Source: UBA1672 sp050633285 | GTDB taxonomy: Bacteria > Pseudomonadota > Alphaproteobacteria > Micavibrionales > Micavibrionaceae | Reading direction: 5' to 3' | Assembly (NCBI GenBank): GCA_050633285.1 | Contig: JBOEGG010000008.1 | Location: 46,808 to 110,807 of the forward strand | Length of the DNA stretch: 64,000 bases | Shown here: positions 1-8,944 of the stretch, piece by piece | How positions within the stretch are numbered: the stretch's first letter is position 1 | Layout: every line of letters begins with the position of its first letter | Notes under the pieces: model-generated | Told to the model about the DNA's origin: nothing | Databases searched by the model: none | What the model saw: only the letters and a program-made list of their open reading frames with translations | Made by a program: the position numbers and the translations under genes

Positions 1-1053
1 CTTGCGAATTCCAGTATACCGGAGCATGAGTGGGATGCATTAATGCGTAAGGACCCACCAAAGGCCGATGATCGAAAATCAAAGAAAAATGCGGTGAAGT
101 ATTATGAAAGGCTTGCAGATGAAGTTGTTGAGAAGCCTTCTTTGCTTAAAAGCTATGAGCGGAATGTTAAATCCTTTGAAAAAGATATAGGGGATGCCGC
201 GTTTAATAACTTGACCGCAACGCCACATGGTAAAGCAGTGATGCGTAATATGCTGTTTAACGGTGATATTCGTGTTGAGGAGTTTGATGAAATTAATAAT
301 GTCGATCATAACACTGTGATTAGTTATGACGGTAATAGGGTTTCGATGAATTCTGTGTTGTCGGAGAAGACATGGTTAAAAATGCTAAAGTCTGAGAATG
401 CTCGTGTGGGTAGTAATGAGGGCTTGTTAAAGGAACTGCAAGGTCTTGCCGGTCGGCTTATTATTGATGAAGATTTTCGTAATCGCCAGCCTGAAGCCAA
501 GAAGTGGTTTGGTGGTTTGGTCAAGAATAATCCGTCTGTCGCGTCGAAAGGGATTGTTTGTGGTGGATCTCATGTCGGGCATGTTTTTGTATCTCAAAAT
601 GTTGTAACAGGGGTTGAGGATTGTGTTCATATTGGTGTTAGCCATCGAACAAATAAAACGGATGAGCTTGATTATGCTAAGTCTGTTTTTGTTCAGGATA
701 ATGTGATTTACATGTCTAAGCCGGTGGAGAAGGTACGTGGAAATCGTGGCGTGTTTGTTGGTAATGCGCACTCTATCCGTATTGAGCGTAATGAAATATT
801 GTTACAGACAAATGATCCTAAGGCTGAGTTCCTTGATGGTATTAAGATTTATGGGGACTTGGGGCGTATGATTATGGTGCGTGAGAATGTTGTTAAGGGG
901 GCGCGCGTTGGCTTGCGATTGAAAGCCTTGGATGACGGTAATAAGAATATTGTTCGTCAATGGCTTGCAGGAGATAATTTGTTTTTAGGAGCGTCTCAGT
1001 CTGCGATTATTGCGCCATCTTCTCTACGGCAAGTGAATAATATATCTGGATAG
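1..1053 (+). CDS. Right-handed beta-helix protein, C-terminal part
   Basis: The frame is open from base 1 through to the stop at 1053, so the true start is probably left of the window; an internal ATG at 43 would give 336 residues. The last half (about residues 170-300 counted from that ATG) shows short strand-turn units such as VFVSQNVV, VFVQDNVIYM, IRIERNEILL and MIMVRENVV, spaced about 25-40 residues apart. That is the pattern of right-handed parallel beta-helix (PbH1/NosD-like) repeats. The first part is charged and helical with no recognised domain. Enzymatic activity cannot be inferred; such folds occur in polysaccharide-acting enzymes, surface proteins and tail spikes. No signal peptide is visible because the N terminus is missing. 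Confidence 0.6.
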   Translation, partial: LANSSIPEHEWDALMRKDPPKADDRKSKKNAVKYYERLADEVVEKPSLLKSYERNVKSFEKDIGDAAFNNLTATPHGKAVMRNMLFNGDIRVEEFDEINNVDHNTVISYDGNRVSMNSVLSEKTWLKMLKSENARVGSNEGLLKELQGLAGRLIIDEDFRNRQPEAKKWFGGLVKNNPSVASKGIVCGGSHVGHVFVSQNVVTGVEDCVHIGVSHRTNKTDELDYAKSVFVQDNVIYMSKPVEKVRGNRGVFVGNAHSIRIERNEILLQTNDPKAEFLDGIKIYGDLGRMIMVRENVVKGARVGLRLKALDDGNKNIVRQWLAGDNLFLGASQSAIIAPSSLRQVNNISG

Positions 1054-1225
1054 TTTTGTGTGCCTTATTGCACTTTATAAACTTATGGGTATTATGGTTG
1101 TAGTTGTTGATATTTGGAATGGTATCCGCCCTTTTAAAGTACATGATGCGATGGTTCTGACGACTTAGTTAGACGAGACGTTGAAAGTAGAGTTTGGGTT
1201 CTTGTTCAAATCAGGTTAGCAATTT

Positions 1226-1256
1226 AAAGCGGGGCTTATGAGGCCCGCTTTTTTAT
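1226..1256 (+). terminator. Rho-independent terminator
   Basis: A hairpin with AAGCGGG and CCCGCTT arms is followed by a run of T. It lies about 170 bases after the beta-helix gene and probably ends that transcript. The rest of the 1054-1354 gap holds nothing else I can support apart from the second hairpin at 1305-1333. Confidence 0.75.
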
Positions 1257-1304
1257 TGTGCATTTTACATGGATTGAAGGTCGTGAAACAGCTTCTCTTT
1301 GTTT

Positions 1305-1333
1305 AAAAAGGCCACAAATGATGTGGCCTTTTG
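1305..1333. terminator. Bidirectional terminator hairpin
   Basis: Eleven-base arms (AAAAGGCCACA and its complement) enclose a five-base loop, with A-rich sequence on the left and T-rich on the right. Read on the minus strand it sits 22 bases after the SDR stop codon and ends in a T run, so it most likely terminates that gene. Read on the plus strand it could back up the preceding terminator. Confidence 0.75.
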
Positions 1334-1354
1334 TTTGTTGAATTTTCAGAAATG

Positions 1355-2107
1355 TTAGACTTGAGCAAGGCCGCCATCAACAGAAAGGTCAATGCCGTTA
1401 ATGTATGAACTTTCAGATGATCCGAGGAAGAGGGCTGCATTTGCGATTTCATCAGCTGTGCCGAAACGTGATAATGGTACTTGTTGTGTGATTGCTTCAC
1501 CCATAGCTTCTAAGTCTTCCGGAGGAAGTCCAAACTTACCATAGATTGGTGTTTCAATAGGGCCCGGGCTAATGGCATTTACACGAATAGTGCGCGGAGC
1601 CAAGTCTGTTGCCCATGTGCGTGCAAACGAGCGTACTGCTGCTTTCGATGCGCTATAAACACTGAAGTTCTGAAAACCTTTTACGCCGACAATAGATGCA
1701 TTTAGAATAATTGATCCGCCGTTGTTCATGAGTGGTAAGGCCTTTTGTACCGTGAAGAACAGCCCCTTTACATTGATGTCAAAATGACGGTCAAAAAACT
1801 CTTCAGTTGTTTCTTCAAAGGGGGATAGCTCTGCAATGCCGGCATTTGCGAAGAGAATGTCAATTTTGCCGAATTTTTCTTTAACGATGTTGTATAAATT
1901 ATCGAGGTCATCAAGACTTGAAACATCACCTTGTATAGCTAATGTTTCGTTTCCGATATTTGAAACGGCCTCATCAAGTGATGATTGGTTGCGTCCGGTT
2001 ATAATCACTGTTGCCCCCTCGGCAGAATAACGTTTGGCTGTTGCTAGGCCAATTCCGCTATTCCCGCCTGTGATCAGTGCAACTTTTCCGGTTAATTTTT
2101 GTGTCAT
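1355..2107 (-). CDS. SDR family NAD(P)-dependent oxidoreductase
   Basis: Classical short-chain dehydrogenase/reductase of 250 residues, the normal length for the family. Visible motifs are the Rossmann glycine motif TGGNSGIG near residue 14, the NAG motif near residue 89, a catalytic Ser near 138, and YSASK (catalytic Tyr/Lys) near 151-155. The C-terminal DGG turn is also typical. The arginine after the second strand (TGRN) is more usual in NADP-preferring members, so NADPH use is an inference. The substrate is unknown. It is divergent from a TetR-type regulator 58 bases away, a common arrangement in which the regulator represses the oxidoreductase until a xenobiotic or aldehyde/ketone ligand binds. 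Confidence 0.9.
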   Translation of the reverse strand: MTQKLTGKVALITGGNSGIGLATAKRYSAEGATVIITGRNQSSLDEAVSNIGNETLAIQGDVSSLDDLDNLYNIVKEKFGKIDILFANAGIAELSPFEETTEEFFDRHFDINVKGLFFTVQKALPLMNNGGSIILNASIVGVKGFQNFSVYSASKAAVRSFARTWATDLAPRTIRVNAISPGPIETPIYGKFGLPPEDLEAMGEAITQQVPLSRFGTADEIANAALFLGSSESSYINGIDLSVDGGLAQV

Positions 2108-2165
2108 AATTCTATCCTTAACTTTATTTTTGTAGTGATTGTTATAATATTAGGCTATAGGTAGA
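2108..2165. promoter_or_regulatory. Divergent promoter/operator region, SDR and TetR
   Basis: Only 58 bases separate the two divergent start codons, so both promoters and any TetR operator must lie here. A perfect 8-base palindrome TAATATTA at 2145-2152 sits inside AT-rich sequence that could serve as a -10 element in either direction. No longer inverted repeat is convincing, so the operator is inferred from context. Confidence 0.35.
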
Positions 2166-2813
2166 ATGGTGTATATGTCAAGGATTTATGTAGTGAACGA
2201 TACAAAAATAAAAAAGAGATCGAAGGGGCGCCCCAAAACATTTGATAGAGATGATGCGCTGAATAAGGCGTTGGGTGTTTTTTGTGAATATGGTTATCAG
2301 GGAACATCTCTGGCACAATTGACGGATGCTATGGGGATGAACCCGCCAAGTGTTTATGGTGCATTTGGGGATAAACAGCAGCTTTTTATTGAGGTTTTAT
2401 CTCATTATCATGCTCCATATTTGAATGTCGTAAAGGCGTGTTTTAAAGCTCAGGCAACGACACTTGAAGCTCTGGGAGAATTGTTTCAAATGTCAGAAAC
2501 ACAGCATGTTTGCCGGAATGCACTTGGGTGTTTAATCGTGAACTCGGGTATTAACAGGAGTGATGAGAGTTCGGCTATTGGTGATAAAATTAAAGAAATA
2601 CATGAAACGAATGAGAACTTAATTTGTGAGCGATTGGAGCGTGGCCAAAAAGAAGGGGACGTTGCCAAGCAGGTAAATGCCAGAAAGCTTGCGCGTTATA
2701 TTAATGGTATCCTTCAGGGGGCTGCTGTTACGGCAAGAGGGCAGCAATCTCCACAGGCTGTGAAAGACCTTTTGGATGAGGGATTTGAATTGCTACGCTC
2801 TCGGATTAGCTAA
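2166..2813 (+). CDS. TetR/AcrR family transcriptional regulator
   Basis: 215-residue TetR-family repressor. The N-terminal helix-turn-helix is clear: GRPKTFDRDDAL, then GYQGTSLAQLTDAMGM and the recognition helix region PSVYGAFGDKQQLF at about residues 60-75. The C-terminal ligand-binding half (ALGELF, CLIVNSG, ARYINGILQG) resembles the class that often controls adjacent oxidoreductase or efflux genes. The start is uncertain: ATG codons at 2166 and 2175 are both possible, and residues before KKRSKGRPK are unusual for the family. It probably represses itself and the divergent SDR gene. Confidence 0.88.
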   Translation: MVYMSRIYVVNDTKIKKRSKGRPKTFDRDDALNKALGVFCEYGYQGTSLAQLTDAMGMNPPSVYGAFGDKQQLFIEVLSHYHAPYLNVVKACFKAQATTLEALGELFQMSETQHVCRNALGCLIVNSGINRSDESSAIGDKIKEIHETNENLICERLERGQKEGDVAKQVNARKLARYINGILQGAAVTARGQQSPQAVKDLLDEGFELLRSRIS

Positions 2814-2876
2814 TTTGCTCTTTTGAAGTGCAGCGTGTTATATATGACGTAAGAATAATTATTAAGGTTCTGAATA

Positions 2877-4211
2877 GTGCGGGTTGCGGTAATCGGAAAT
2901 GGTCAGCAAGGGCTCTCAATTGCTAGTGCATTGTGTGAAAAACATGATGTGCAATGTTTTGATGCGTCAGAAGATGTGCGTGAGCAAGCTCGTAACTTAA
3001 GCGCCGATACTGATATCTCTCACCATGATAATATTTCTGATGCCGTAAACGGAGTTGATGTCGTATTTTTAGCGACGCCGATTGATCAGTTCTCAGGCGT
3101 TGTTCGTGGTATATCCCCATATTTAAGTGACGATACTATTATCACGGATATAGGTTCGGGTAAGTCAAAATCGATTGAGAATGTTCGGAGTGTCTTGCCT
3201 GACGGCGTTTCTTATATTCCCGGGCATCCGATAGCCGGTAAGGCGCAAAGTGGACCGAGTGTGAGCGATCCTGACATGTACAAGGGGCAAACAGTTATTG
3301 TCGTTCCTCAAGAAGGGGGAACTTCACAACAAGATGTGATTGAGGGGCTATGGCAGGATATGGGAGCGCATGTTTCTAATATGGATCCCAATACACATGA
3401 TAATTTATATGGCACTATCTCGCATTTTGAACATGTTGTCGCGTTTTCTTTAACATCCCTAGGGTATGATCAGGTTACAGGTGGTGTAACAGAAGATTAT
3501 AAGAAGGGCGGTGATACACTTCTTTCAACAACGCGTATATCTGGTGGCGCGTCTCCTGATATGTGGATCCCTATTTTTGAAGATAATAAAGATGCTGTCG
3601 TTAAGGCGGCAGATAATTTTCAGAGCTATGTTGATGAGTTGCGGGAGGCGTTACAAGAAGATACGCCTGCTAAGCTACAAGCCTTGTTAGAAGAGGCTCA
3701 TCAATTTCGTAAGGCCATTCCTGACCGTCCTAGGGAGGGGCTTATGGCAGAAGTATCGGATTTGACTGATGAGTATGGTATTAAGGATGTTGATCTCACG
3801 CATTCTGGGCATATGTCTGGTGTTTTCAATGAAAAATCTGGTATTTCTCTGGCGAAGAGGATTTTGTTGCCGACGTTTATCGGGGCGGCAATAACTCTAA
3901 ATGCCATTGAGACTGAGAAGAATGAGCTTCAAGGTATTGAGATTGCGGATGTCGCGAACCCGAGTTTTAAAGACGGCTCTGCGCCTATGCTGAATAACCC
4001 TGAATATGTTTCTAATCTATTGTTTTATAATAAAGACTTGTTACTGGATAACCTTAACGAATTTAATGTGCAATATACTCAGTTACTCGATACTATTCAG
4101 GCGTCAGATCGAAATGCTATGCGCGCGTTAATAGATGATGTGTCGGAAATACGTTCTTCTATGCCCTCACCTCGTGGTGAAGATGAGGTTAGGGAAGAGT
4201 TTAGTGTCTGA
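2877..4211 (+). CDS. Prephenate dehydrogenase-like protein with extra C-terminal half
   Basis: GTG start. The N-terminal Rossmann domain (GNGQQG, residues 7-12) and the TyrA signatures GHPIAGKAQSGP near 116 and SHFEHVVAFSL near 182 are present. Prephenate dehydrogenase oxidatively decarboxylates prephenate to 4-hydroxyphenylpyruvate with NAD(P) in tyrosine synthesis. The protein is 444 residues against about 290-310 for the plain enzyme. After the usual helical dimerisation domain (about 170-282) comes a segment (about 288-320) reminiscent of a degenerate ACT domain. After that is a second, diverged copy of the helical domain (about 325-430) that aligns with the first over NKD...EL and ends with the same ...MP/...IP motif, but lacks the catalytic histidines. 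Preceded by a TetR gene, followed by convergent kinase; no aromatic pathway neighbours. Confidence 0.8.
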   Translation: MRVAVIGNGQQGLSIASALCEKHDVQCFDASEDVREQARNLSADTDISHHDNISDAVNGVDVVFLATPIDQFSGVVRGISPYLSDDTIITDIGSGKSKSIENVRSVLPDGVSYIPGHPIAGKAQSGPSVSDPDMYKGQTVIVVPQEGGTSQQDVIEGLWQDMGAHVSNMDPNTHDNLYGTISHFEHVVAFSLTSLGYDQVTGGVTEDYKKGGDTLLSTTRISGGASPDMWIPIFEDNKDAVVKAADNFQSYVDELREALQEDTPAKLQALLEEAHQFRKAIPDRPREGLMAEVSDLTDEYGIKDVDLTHSGHMSGVFNEKSGISLAKRILLPTFIGAAITLNAIETEKNELQGIEIADVANPSFKDGSAPMLNNPEYVSNLLFYNKDLLLDNLNEFNVQYTQLLDTIQASDRNAMRALIDDVSEIRSSMPSPRGEDEVREEFSV

Positions 4212-4228
4212 GATTTTTACAAATAATA

Positions 4229-5590
4229 TTAGTTGATTGGTAGTGTTACGGTCATCTCTAATCCGGGGAATGTGTTTTGGGCAGTTATAGTTCCACCATG
4301 TTTGTGAATGATGGTGCGTGCGATGGATAAGCCTAACCCGACGCTGCCGGATTCGGTGTTACGTGCTTTATCCAGGCGGATGAATGGTTCGAAAACTTCT
4401 TCTTGTTTCTCTTCGGGTATACCTGGCCCTTGATCTTGAATAGTAATTAGGATTTTATTGTCTGGTTTTTCGAAGCTCATATGTGCTTTGCTTCCATATT
4501 TTACTGCGTTTTCTAGCAGATTACGTATAGCGCGCTTTAGGCTTACGCTGCGACAAGGGTATTCATAGGAAGGGATTGTTGAAGAAAAAGTGATATGTGA
4601 TGAGTCTTCTGCGAGATCTTTCAATGTCTCAACGATGTCTATTGTTTCTGTTTCTTCTTCCAATACATCTTGCTGTGAGAAAGCCAAGCATGCTTCGACC
4701 ATTGTTTGCATGTCTTCTAGTGTGTTGACCATTTTTGCTTGCAGTTCTTTATCTTCGATAAACTCTGTGCGCAAACGAAGAGATGTAATTGGGGTACGTA
4801 AGTCATGGCTAATCGCCGCGAGCATTTTGGTGCGATCTTGTACAAAACGGCTAAGGCGCTCATGCATTACATTAAAGGCCTCAATTGTTGATGAGAGTTC
4901 TTGCGGGCCTTGCGTGTTAAGCGTCTCTATGGACTCTCCTCTACCGAGTTGATCGGCAGCCTCAGATAATCTGCGCAGTGGCGAGGTGATACGTCTAACG
5001 GCAAATATAACAACGAGCGTAATACCGATAACTGTTACTAATACAGATATCAGTACGGGCAATAAAAGTACGAACTCATCTGGAGGAGATTCTGTTTCCA
5101 TATTTAACCATTGTCCATCAGAAAGTTCGAAGGAGTAGATTAAATAAGGGCATTCTTCGCGTTGTTCTACGTCAGGCAGGCCGATGAGGCATTCAGCGAT
5201 ATCGTCTGAAAACCAAAATAAAAATCTGTGTTTGAAAGTTATTTTTTGATGGGATTCATAAACCCTGACGTTCTTAAAGTGATTGGTGAAGTGCTGAGTG
5301 ATGACAGAGGGCATCAGTTTGTTTGTTGCCATTGGGGTGTCAGAGACTGAAAAACGCATTTCGGGTGTACCGATCATCGTAAATAGTTCCTGTCTTTTTT
5401 GAACGGAGGCTTTGTTCATCATTTCATAGACTGAAGTAATATGCTCTGAAATATATATGTTCTCGTAGTCGTCTAGGCGTTGGTCTGTTTTGTAGAAGAA
5501 GACAAAAACGATGATGGCCTGTGAGAGTAGGACAGAGCCGACAATAAGTGTGATGAGTTGGCAGGCGATTGTGTTGCTTAATTTTATCAT
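4229..5590 (-). CDS. EnvZ-type sensor histidine kinase
   Basis: About 453 residues from the ATG at 5590, which overlaps the response-regulator stop codon as ATGA; a longer frame to 5632 exists but the coupled start is better. Order: TM1 (about 9-32), a periplasmic sensor region of about 140 residues, TM2 (about 172-197), HAMP, HisKA with the H-box ISHDLRTP (phosphorylated His near 262), then HATPase_c with N-box LLENAVKYG, G1 DQGPGIP and G2 SVGLGLSIA. All catalytic boxes look intact. With the upstream regulator it forms a two-component system whose gene pair is divergent from an RND efflux operon, so envelope stress or drug sensing is a reasonable inference; the stimulus is not visible. Confidence 0.92.
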   Translation of the reverse strand: MIKLSNTIACQLITLIVGSVLLSQAIIVFVFFYKTDQRLDDYENIYISEHITSVYEMMNKASVQKRQELFTMIGTPEMRFSVSDTPMATNKLMPSVITQHFTNHFKNVRVYESHQKITFKHRFLFWFSDDIAECLIGLPDVEQREECPYLIYSFELSDGQWLNMETESPPDEFVLLLPVLISVLVTVIGITLVVIFAVRRITSPLRRLSEAADQLGRGESIETLNTQGPQELSSTIEAFNVMHERLSRFVQDRTKMLAAISHDLRTPITSLRLRTEFIEDKELQAKMVNTLEDMQTMVEACLAFSQQDVLEEETETIDIVETLKDLAEDSSHITFSSTIPSYEYPCRSVSLKRAIRNLLENAVKYGSKAHMSFEKPDNKILITIQDQGPGIPEEKQEEVFEPFIRLDKARNTESGSVGLGLSIARTIIHKHGGTITAQNTFPGLEMTVTLPIN

Positions 5591-6312
5591 GCTTTTATTA
5601 CATCCGCGCTGAGCATATAGCCGCCGCCCCAAACGGTTTTGATGATTTCCGGGTTTTTAGGGTCAGTTTCAATTTTTTTGCGTAGGCGGCTTACTTGATT
5701 ATCAATAGATCGGTCAAAAACGTCACTGGCTCGATTGCTTACCATATCTAGAAGCTGATCTCTGGATAAGACAATTTTAGGGTGATTTAGCAGTGTCATG
5801 AGCAGCTTAAACTCAACAGTACTTAGTGATATTTCTTCTTTTTTCTTTTCTTGTTTTAAAGTTTGGCGATCTACGTTTAAAAGCCATCCGCAAAATGAAA
5901 TAGATCCGCTTTCAATTTCTGAGAATTGCTTGGGTAAGCTGTTTACTCTGCGTAGCACTCCTTTGATACGTGCTAATAATTCTCTGGGGTTGAATGGCTT
6001 TGTTACATAATCATCTGCACCTATTTCAAGTCCTACGATTTTATCTGTCTCATCTGCCATAGCTGTGAGAAGGATGATAGGGATATCTTTTGTTGCACGA
6101 ATGCGTCTGCATATTTCTAACCCTCCTTCGCCGGGCATTAATATATCCAGAACGATTAAATCAATGGAGGCTGTTTTTATGATGTTGTCCATTTCTGTAC
6201 CATTTGCCGCCATGGTTACACGAAACCCATTTTTCTCAAGGTATGCCGCTAGTGGCTCGCGGATATCTTTATGGTCATCAACAACCAGTATATGAGGGGT
6301 TTCCTGTGTCAT
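5587..6312 (-). CDS. OmpR-family response regulator
   Basis: 241 residues from the ATG at 6312; an upstream in-frame extension to 6393 is less likely because it would run through the intergenic control region. Receiver domain with acidic pocket VVDDH (residues 11-14), phosphoacceptor Asp near 56 (LIVLDILMP), Thr near 84 and Lys near 105 (TKPF). The C-terminal winged helix ends in the typical RLRKKIE...VWGGGYML. It is the first gene of the operon and is coupled to the histidine kinase. The intergenic region towards the efflux operon carries 10-bp-spaced direct repeats, the kind of site this family binds. Confidence 0.94.
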   Translation of the reverse strand: MTQETPHILVVDDHKDIREPLAAYLEKNGFRVTMAANGTEMDNIIKTASIDLIVLDILMPGEGGLEICRRIRATKDIPIILLTAMADETDKIVGLEIGADDYVTKPFNPRELLARIKGVLRRVNSLPKQFSEIESGSISFCGWLLNVDRQTLKQEKKKEEISLSTVEFKLLMTLLNHPKIVLSRDQLLDMVSNRASDVFDRSIDNQVSRLRKKIETDPKNPEIIKTVWGGGYMLSADVIKA

Positions 6313-6357
6313 ATATACAGCATAGCTTAGCCTTTCAGGACTTGTGAAGTATAAAGC

Positions 6358-6402
6358 TGTAACAAAGTGTATCAAACATGCGTACCGATACATCTTGATA
6401 CA
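6358..6402. promoter_or_regulatory. Candidate OmpR-family operator (10-bp direct repeats)
   Basis: Between the divergent response-regulator and efflux genes, TGTAACAAAG at 6358-6367 is followed directly by TGTATCAAAC at 6368-6377. A second pair of GATACA repeats starts at 6387 and 6397, again 10 bp apart. Direct repeats one helical turn apart are typical of OmpR/PhoB-family sites. The first repeat also matches 11 of 12 defined positions of the E. coli RstA box as I remember it (reverse of TACATNTNGTTACA). That this regulator binds here is inferred. Confidence 0.5.
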
Positions 6403-6456
6403 AAAAAGCTGTTTTTTGGCAAATTACCAATACATTTGGCAGGCATATTGATAGGT

Positions 6457-7818
6457 ATGAAACAGACATATCTATTATTGATGAGTATCACTTTCCTGTC
6501 ATCTTGTGCGGCTTTGCCGGATAGTGTGGCAGAGCGCAGTGCCGTTTCTGTTTTATCTGTGCCACAAGGTTTTCAATTTGCTCAATCGGAGAACTCGCAT
6601 ATTATTGCAGGATTGATGGAGTTGTTTGATGATCAGGTGCTCTCCACATTGGTGGGGCGATCTTTGGACCATAATTTGGATATTCAGCTTGCTGCCAAGC
6701 AGTTGGAAGAGGCAGGTTTTAACGCGGATGCGGAACTGGGAAAGTTGTTGCCTAAAGTCACAGGGAATATAGCAACGAACCGTGCACAAGGGGCGGAAGG
6801 GAAGCCCGGTGGAACGTATTCCCCTTCATTAGATGTTAGCTGGGAAGTTGATATATGGGGGAAGGTTCGAGATCAAAGAGGGGTATCTGATGTTACGGCA
6901 TTGGCGCAGGTCGAGAATTACAGGGCTGCGCGCGATTCTATTGCCGCGCAGGTGATGCAGGGGTGGTTTGATGTTGTTACAACGAAAAGGCTATTGGACT
7001 TAGAAAAATCGCGTTTGTCTAATTTGAGGAAAAGCGCAGAGAATAGCCGTCGAAATTATAGATCCGGATTAGGTGAACTTAATGACTTGGCCGCAGTAGA
7101 GCGTGATATTGCACAAACTCAGGTCACCGTTACAAGCAGTATTGATAATCATAATACGGCAGTTCGTAGCTTACAGGTTTTAACAGGGCAATATCCGAGT
7201 GGTTATCTTACTTCGGATTATAAAATGCCGGCTCTCTTGTCTCCCCCTACGGCTGGGGTGCCGGCTGCTTTGCTAACGCAGAGACCTGATTTACGCAGGG
7301 CGTGGCAAGATGTTATTGCGGCGGATAAATCAGTGCAGGTTGCGCATAAAGAGATGTTCCCATCGCTTAACCTGACGGGATCTTTTGGAACGCAGAGTTC
7401 TGATTTTTCTGAATTGTTGAGCGCTCCGACTATCTGGTCTTTAGCCAGTCAATTGAGTGTTCCTTTGTTTAATGCTGGGCAGCTAAAGAATAATATGAAT
7501 GCGGCACAAAGCCGGGCTGAGCAAGCATGGGTACGTTATTTACAAACGGCCTTGCTAGCCTTTCAAGAGGTTGAGCAGGCGCTAGATCGTGAAACTCTTT
7601 TCGCTGATCAGGAAAAACAACAAGCAAATGCCGTAAATTATGCAGAGAAAACAGCAGATATTTTTGAAGATCGATATCGAAACGGATTTGTTAGTATTTT
7701 GGAATATTTGAATGCGCAGAATACGGTTTTTGATAGTAAAGCGCAGCTTTTGGACATTCGTAATCAACGGCTGAAGAACCGAGTGGCTTTGGCTCTTGCA
7801 TTAGGAAAAGGAGTGTAG
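6457..7818 (+). CDS. RND efflux outer-membrane lipoprotein (NodT/OprM type)
   Basis: 453 residues from the ATG at 6457, chosen because it begins a lipoprotein signal peptide (KQTYLLLMSITFLSSCAA; Cys near residue 16). Two outer-membrane efflux (TolC-like) repeats follow, with the hallmark DVSWEVDIWGKVRD near 125, a TQRPDLR segment near 275 and FQEVEQAL near 370. It would form the outer-membrane exit duct of the tripartite pump encoded with the next two genes, which follow after 7 bases and an 8-base overlap. The gene is divergent from the two-component system. Confidence 0.92.
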   Translation: MKQTYLLLMSITFLSSCAALPDSVAERSAVSVLSVPQGFQFAQSENSHIIAGLMELFDDQVLSTLVGRSLDHNLDIQLAAKQLEEAGFNADAELGKLLPKVTGNIATNRAQGAEGKPGGTYSPSLDVSWEVDIWGKVRDQRGVSDVTALAQVENYRAARDSIAAQVMQGWFDVVTTKRLLDLEKSRLSNLRKSAENSRRNYRSGLGELNDLAAVERDIAQTQVTVTSSIDNHNTAVRSLQVLTGQYPSGYLTSDYKMPALLSPPTAGVPAALLTQRPDLRRAWQDVIAADKSVQVAHKEMFPSLNLTGSFGTQSSDFSELLSAPTIWSLASQLSVPLFNAGQLKNNMNAAQSRAEQAWVRYLQTALLAFQEVEQALDRETLFADQEKQQANAVNYAEKTADIFEDRYRNGFVSILEYLNAQNTVFDSKAQLLDIRNQRLKNRVALALALGKGV

Positions 7819-7825
7819 GTTAAAA

Positions 7826-8944
7826 ATGAAAAACTTCATTGGCATATTTTCTATTATTGTTGCGATGGTGATCGTCGTTTTATTGACGATGATGCGTCCA
7901 GATCCACCTAAAAATCAAGAGGTTGCCAAGGATATTCGTGTGAGTGTTATTGAAGTAACGCCACAGACTGTTGATGATATTATTACGGGGCATGGGCAAG
8001 TTAATGCACGTTGGGAGACGACGTTATCAAGTGAAGTTCAAGGAAGGGTTATACATGTTTCTGATGCGTTATTGTCGGGTATGACTTTTAATAAGGGCGA
8101 TGTATTGGTCGTTGTTGATCCGACATCCTATCAGGCCAATTTGGATAGTGCAAAGGCAGCGTTGGAAACAGCCAAGCGCGTATTGAAGGAAGAGCAGCAG
8201 CGCTCAAAAATAGCTTCTGAGAATTGGAAAACATCGGGATTTAGTGGAAAGCCGACTGATTTGGTTTTACGGAACCCACAATTGCGTGAAGCCAGAGCGG
8301 CTATAATCTCTGCGCAGAGTGCGGTGAAAAAAGCGGAGTATGATTTAGCGCAAACGAAAATTGTTGCGCCTTATGATGGTGTTGTTCTGGAACGTAATAT
8401 AAACCCGAGTGATATATTACAGGTCGGTGGCCAAGTCGCAAAAATTTATGACCGCAGTATTTATGATGTTTCTGTGCCTTTGAATATTAAAGAAGTTACG
8501 CGATTGCGAGATGGTGTTGTTGGTTCTTCTGCTGTGCTTAAGGCTCAATCCGGGAATGGTACTTGGGAAGGGATTGTTTCACGGTTAGAGCAGTCGATTG
8601 ATAATAAAAATCGTTGGCAAAACATCATTGTAGAATTTTCAGAACAAGGATCTTTTTTACCCGGTTCTTTTGTTACAGTTCAGCTCCATGGAAAAAGTTA
8701 TGGCAATGTTTATGTCTTGCCGGAACATTTTGTCGGTCAAGATGGGATGATTTGGTTTGTTGATGAACAAGAGCGTTTACAGAAGTTTGCAGCTGATATT
8801 CTGTTTCGTGAAAATGGAAATATATATCTTCTTCCTCCACTCGACCTTCGCACACCGGTGCATATAACACCGGCGCGAGATATTTATCTTGCGGGTGTGA
8901 AGGTCACTCCTGTTTTGGACGCTGGGGGGATGGATCATGAGTAA
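7826..8944 (+). CDS. RND efflux periplasmic adaptor subunit (MFP)
   Basis: 372 residues. An N-terminal membrane anchor (about 5-23) is followed by a barrel-sandwich lipoyl half-motif (SSEVQGRV...GDVLVVVD), a coiled-coil hairpin (about 100-170), the second lipoyl half (IVAPYDGVV) and beta-barrel/membrane-proximal domains. It links the inner-membrane transporter to the outer-membrane duct. It lies between them in the operon and overlaps the transporter start by 8 bases. The hairpin is of ordinary length for the family. Confidence 0.92.
   Translation: MKNFIGIFSIIVAMVIVVLLTMMRPDPPKNQEVAKDIRVSVIEVTPQTVDDIITGHGQVNARWETTLSSEVQGRVIHVSDALLSGMTFNKGDVLVVVDPTSYQANLDSAKAALETAKRVLKEEQQRSKIASENWKTSGFSGKPTDLVLRNPQLREARAAIISAQSAVKKAEYDLAQTKIVAPYDGVVLERNINPSDILQVGGQVAKIYDRSIYDVSVPLNIKEVTRLRDGVVGSSAVLKAQSGNGTWEGIVSRLEQSIDNKNRWQNIIVEFSEQGSFLPGSFVTVQLHGKSYGNVYVLPEHFVGQDGMIWFVDEQERLQKFAADILFRENGNIYLLPPLDLRTPVHITPARDIYLAGVKVTPVLDAGGMDHE

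Noticed and set aside
5591..5632. Longer start for the histidine kinase
   Set aside because: The ATG at 5590 overlaps the regulator stop as ATGA and directly precedes the first membrane helix; the upstream extension would add a non-hydrophobic, implausible leader.
6313..6456. N-terminal extensions of both the response regulator and the efflux lipoprotein into the intergenic region
   Set aside because: They would remove the lipoprotein signal position and cover the direct-repeat operator; internal ATG codons fit better.
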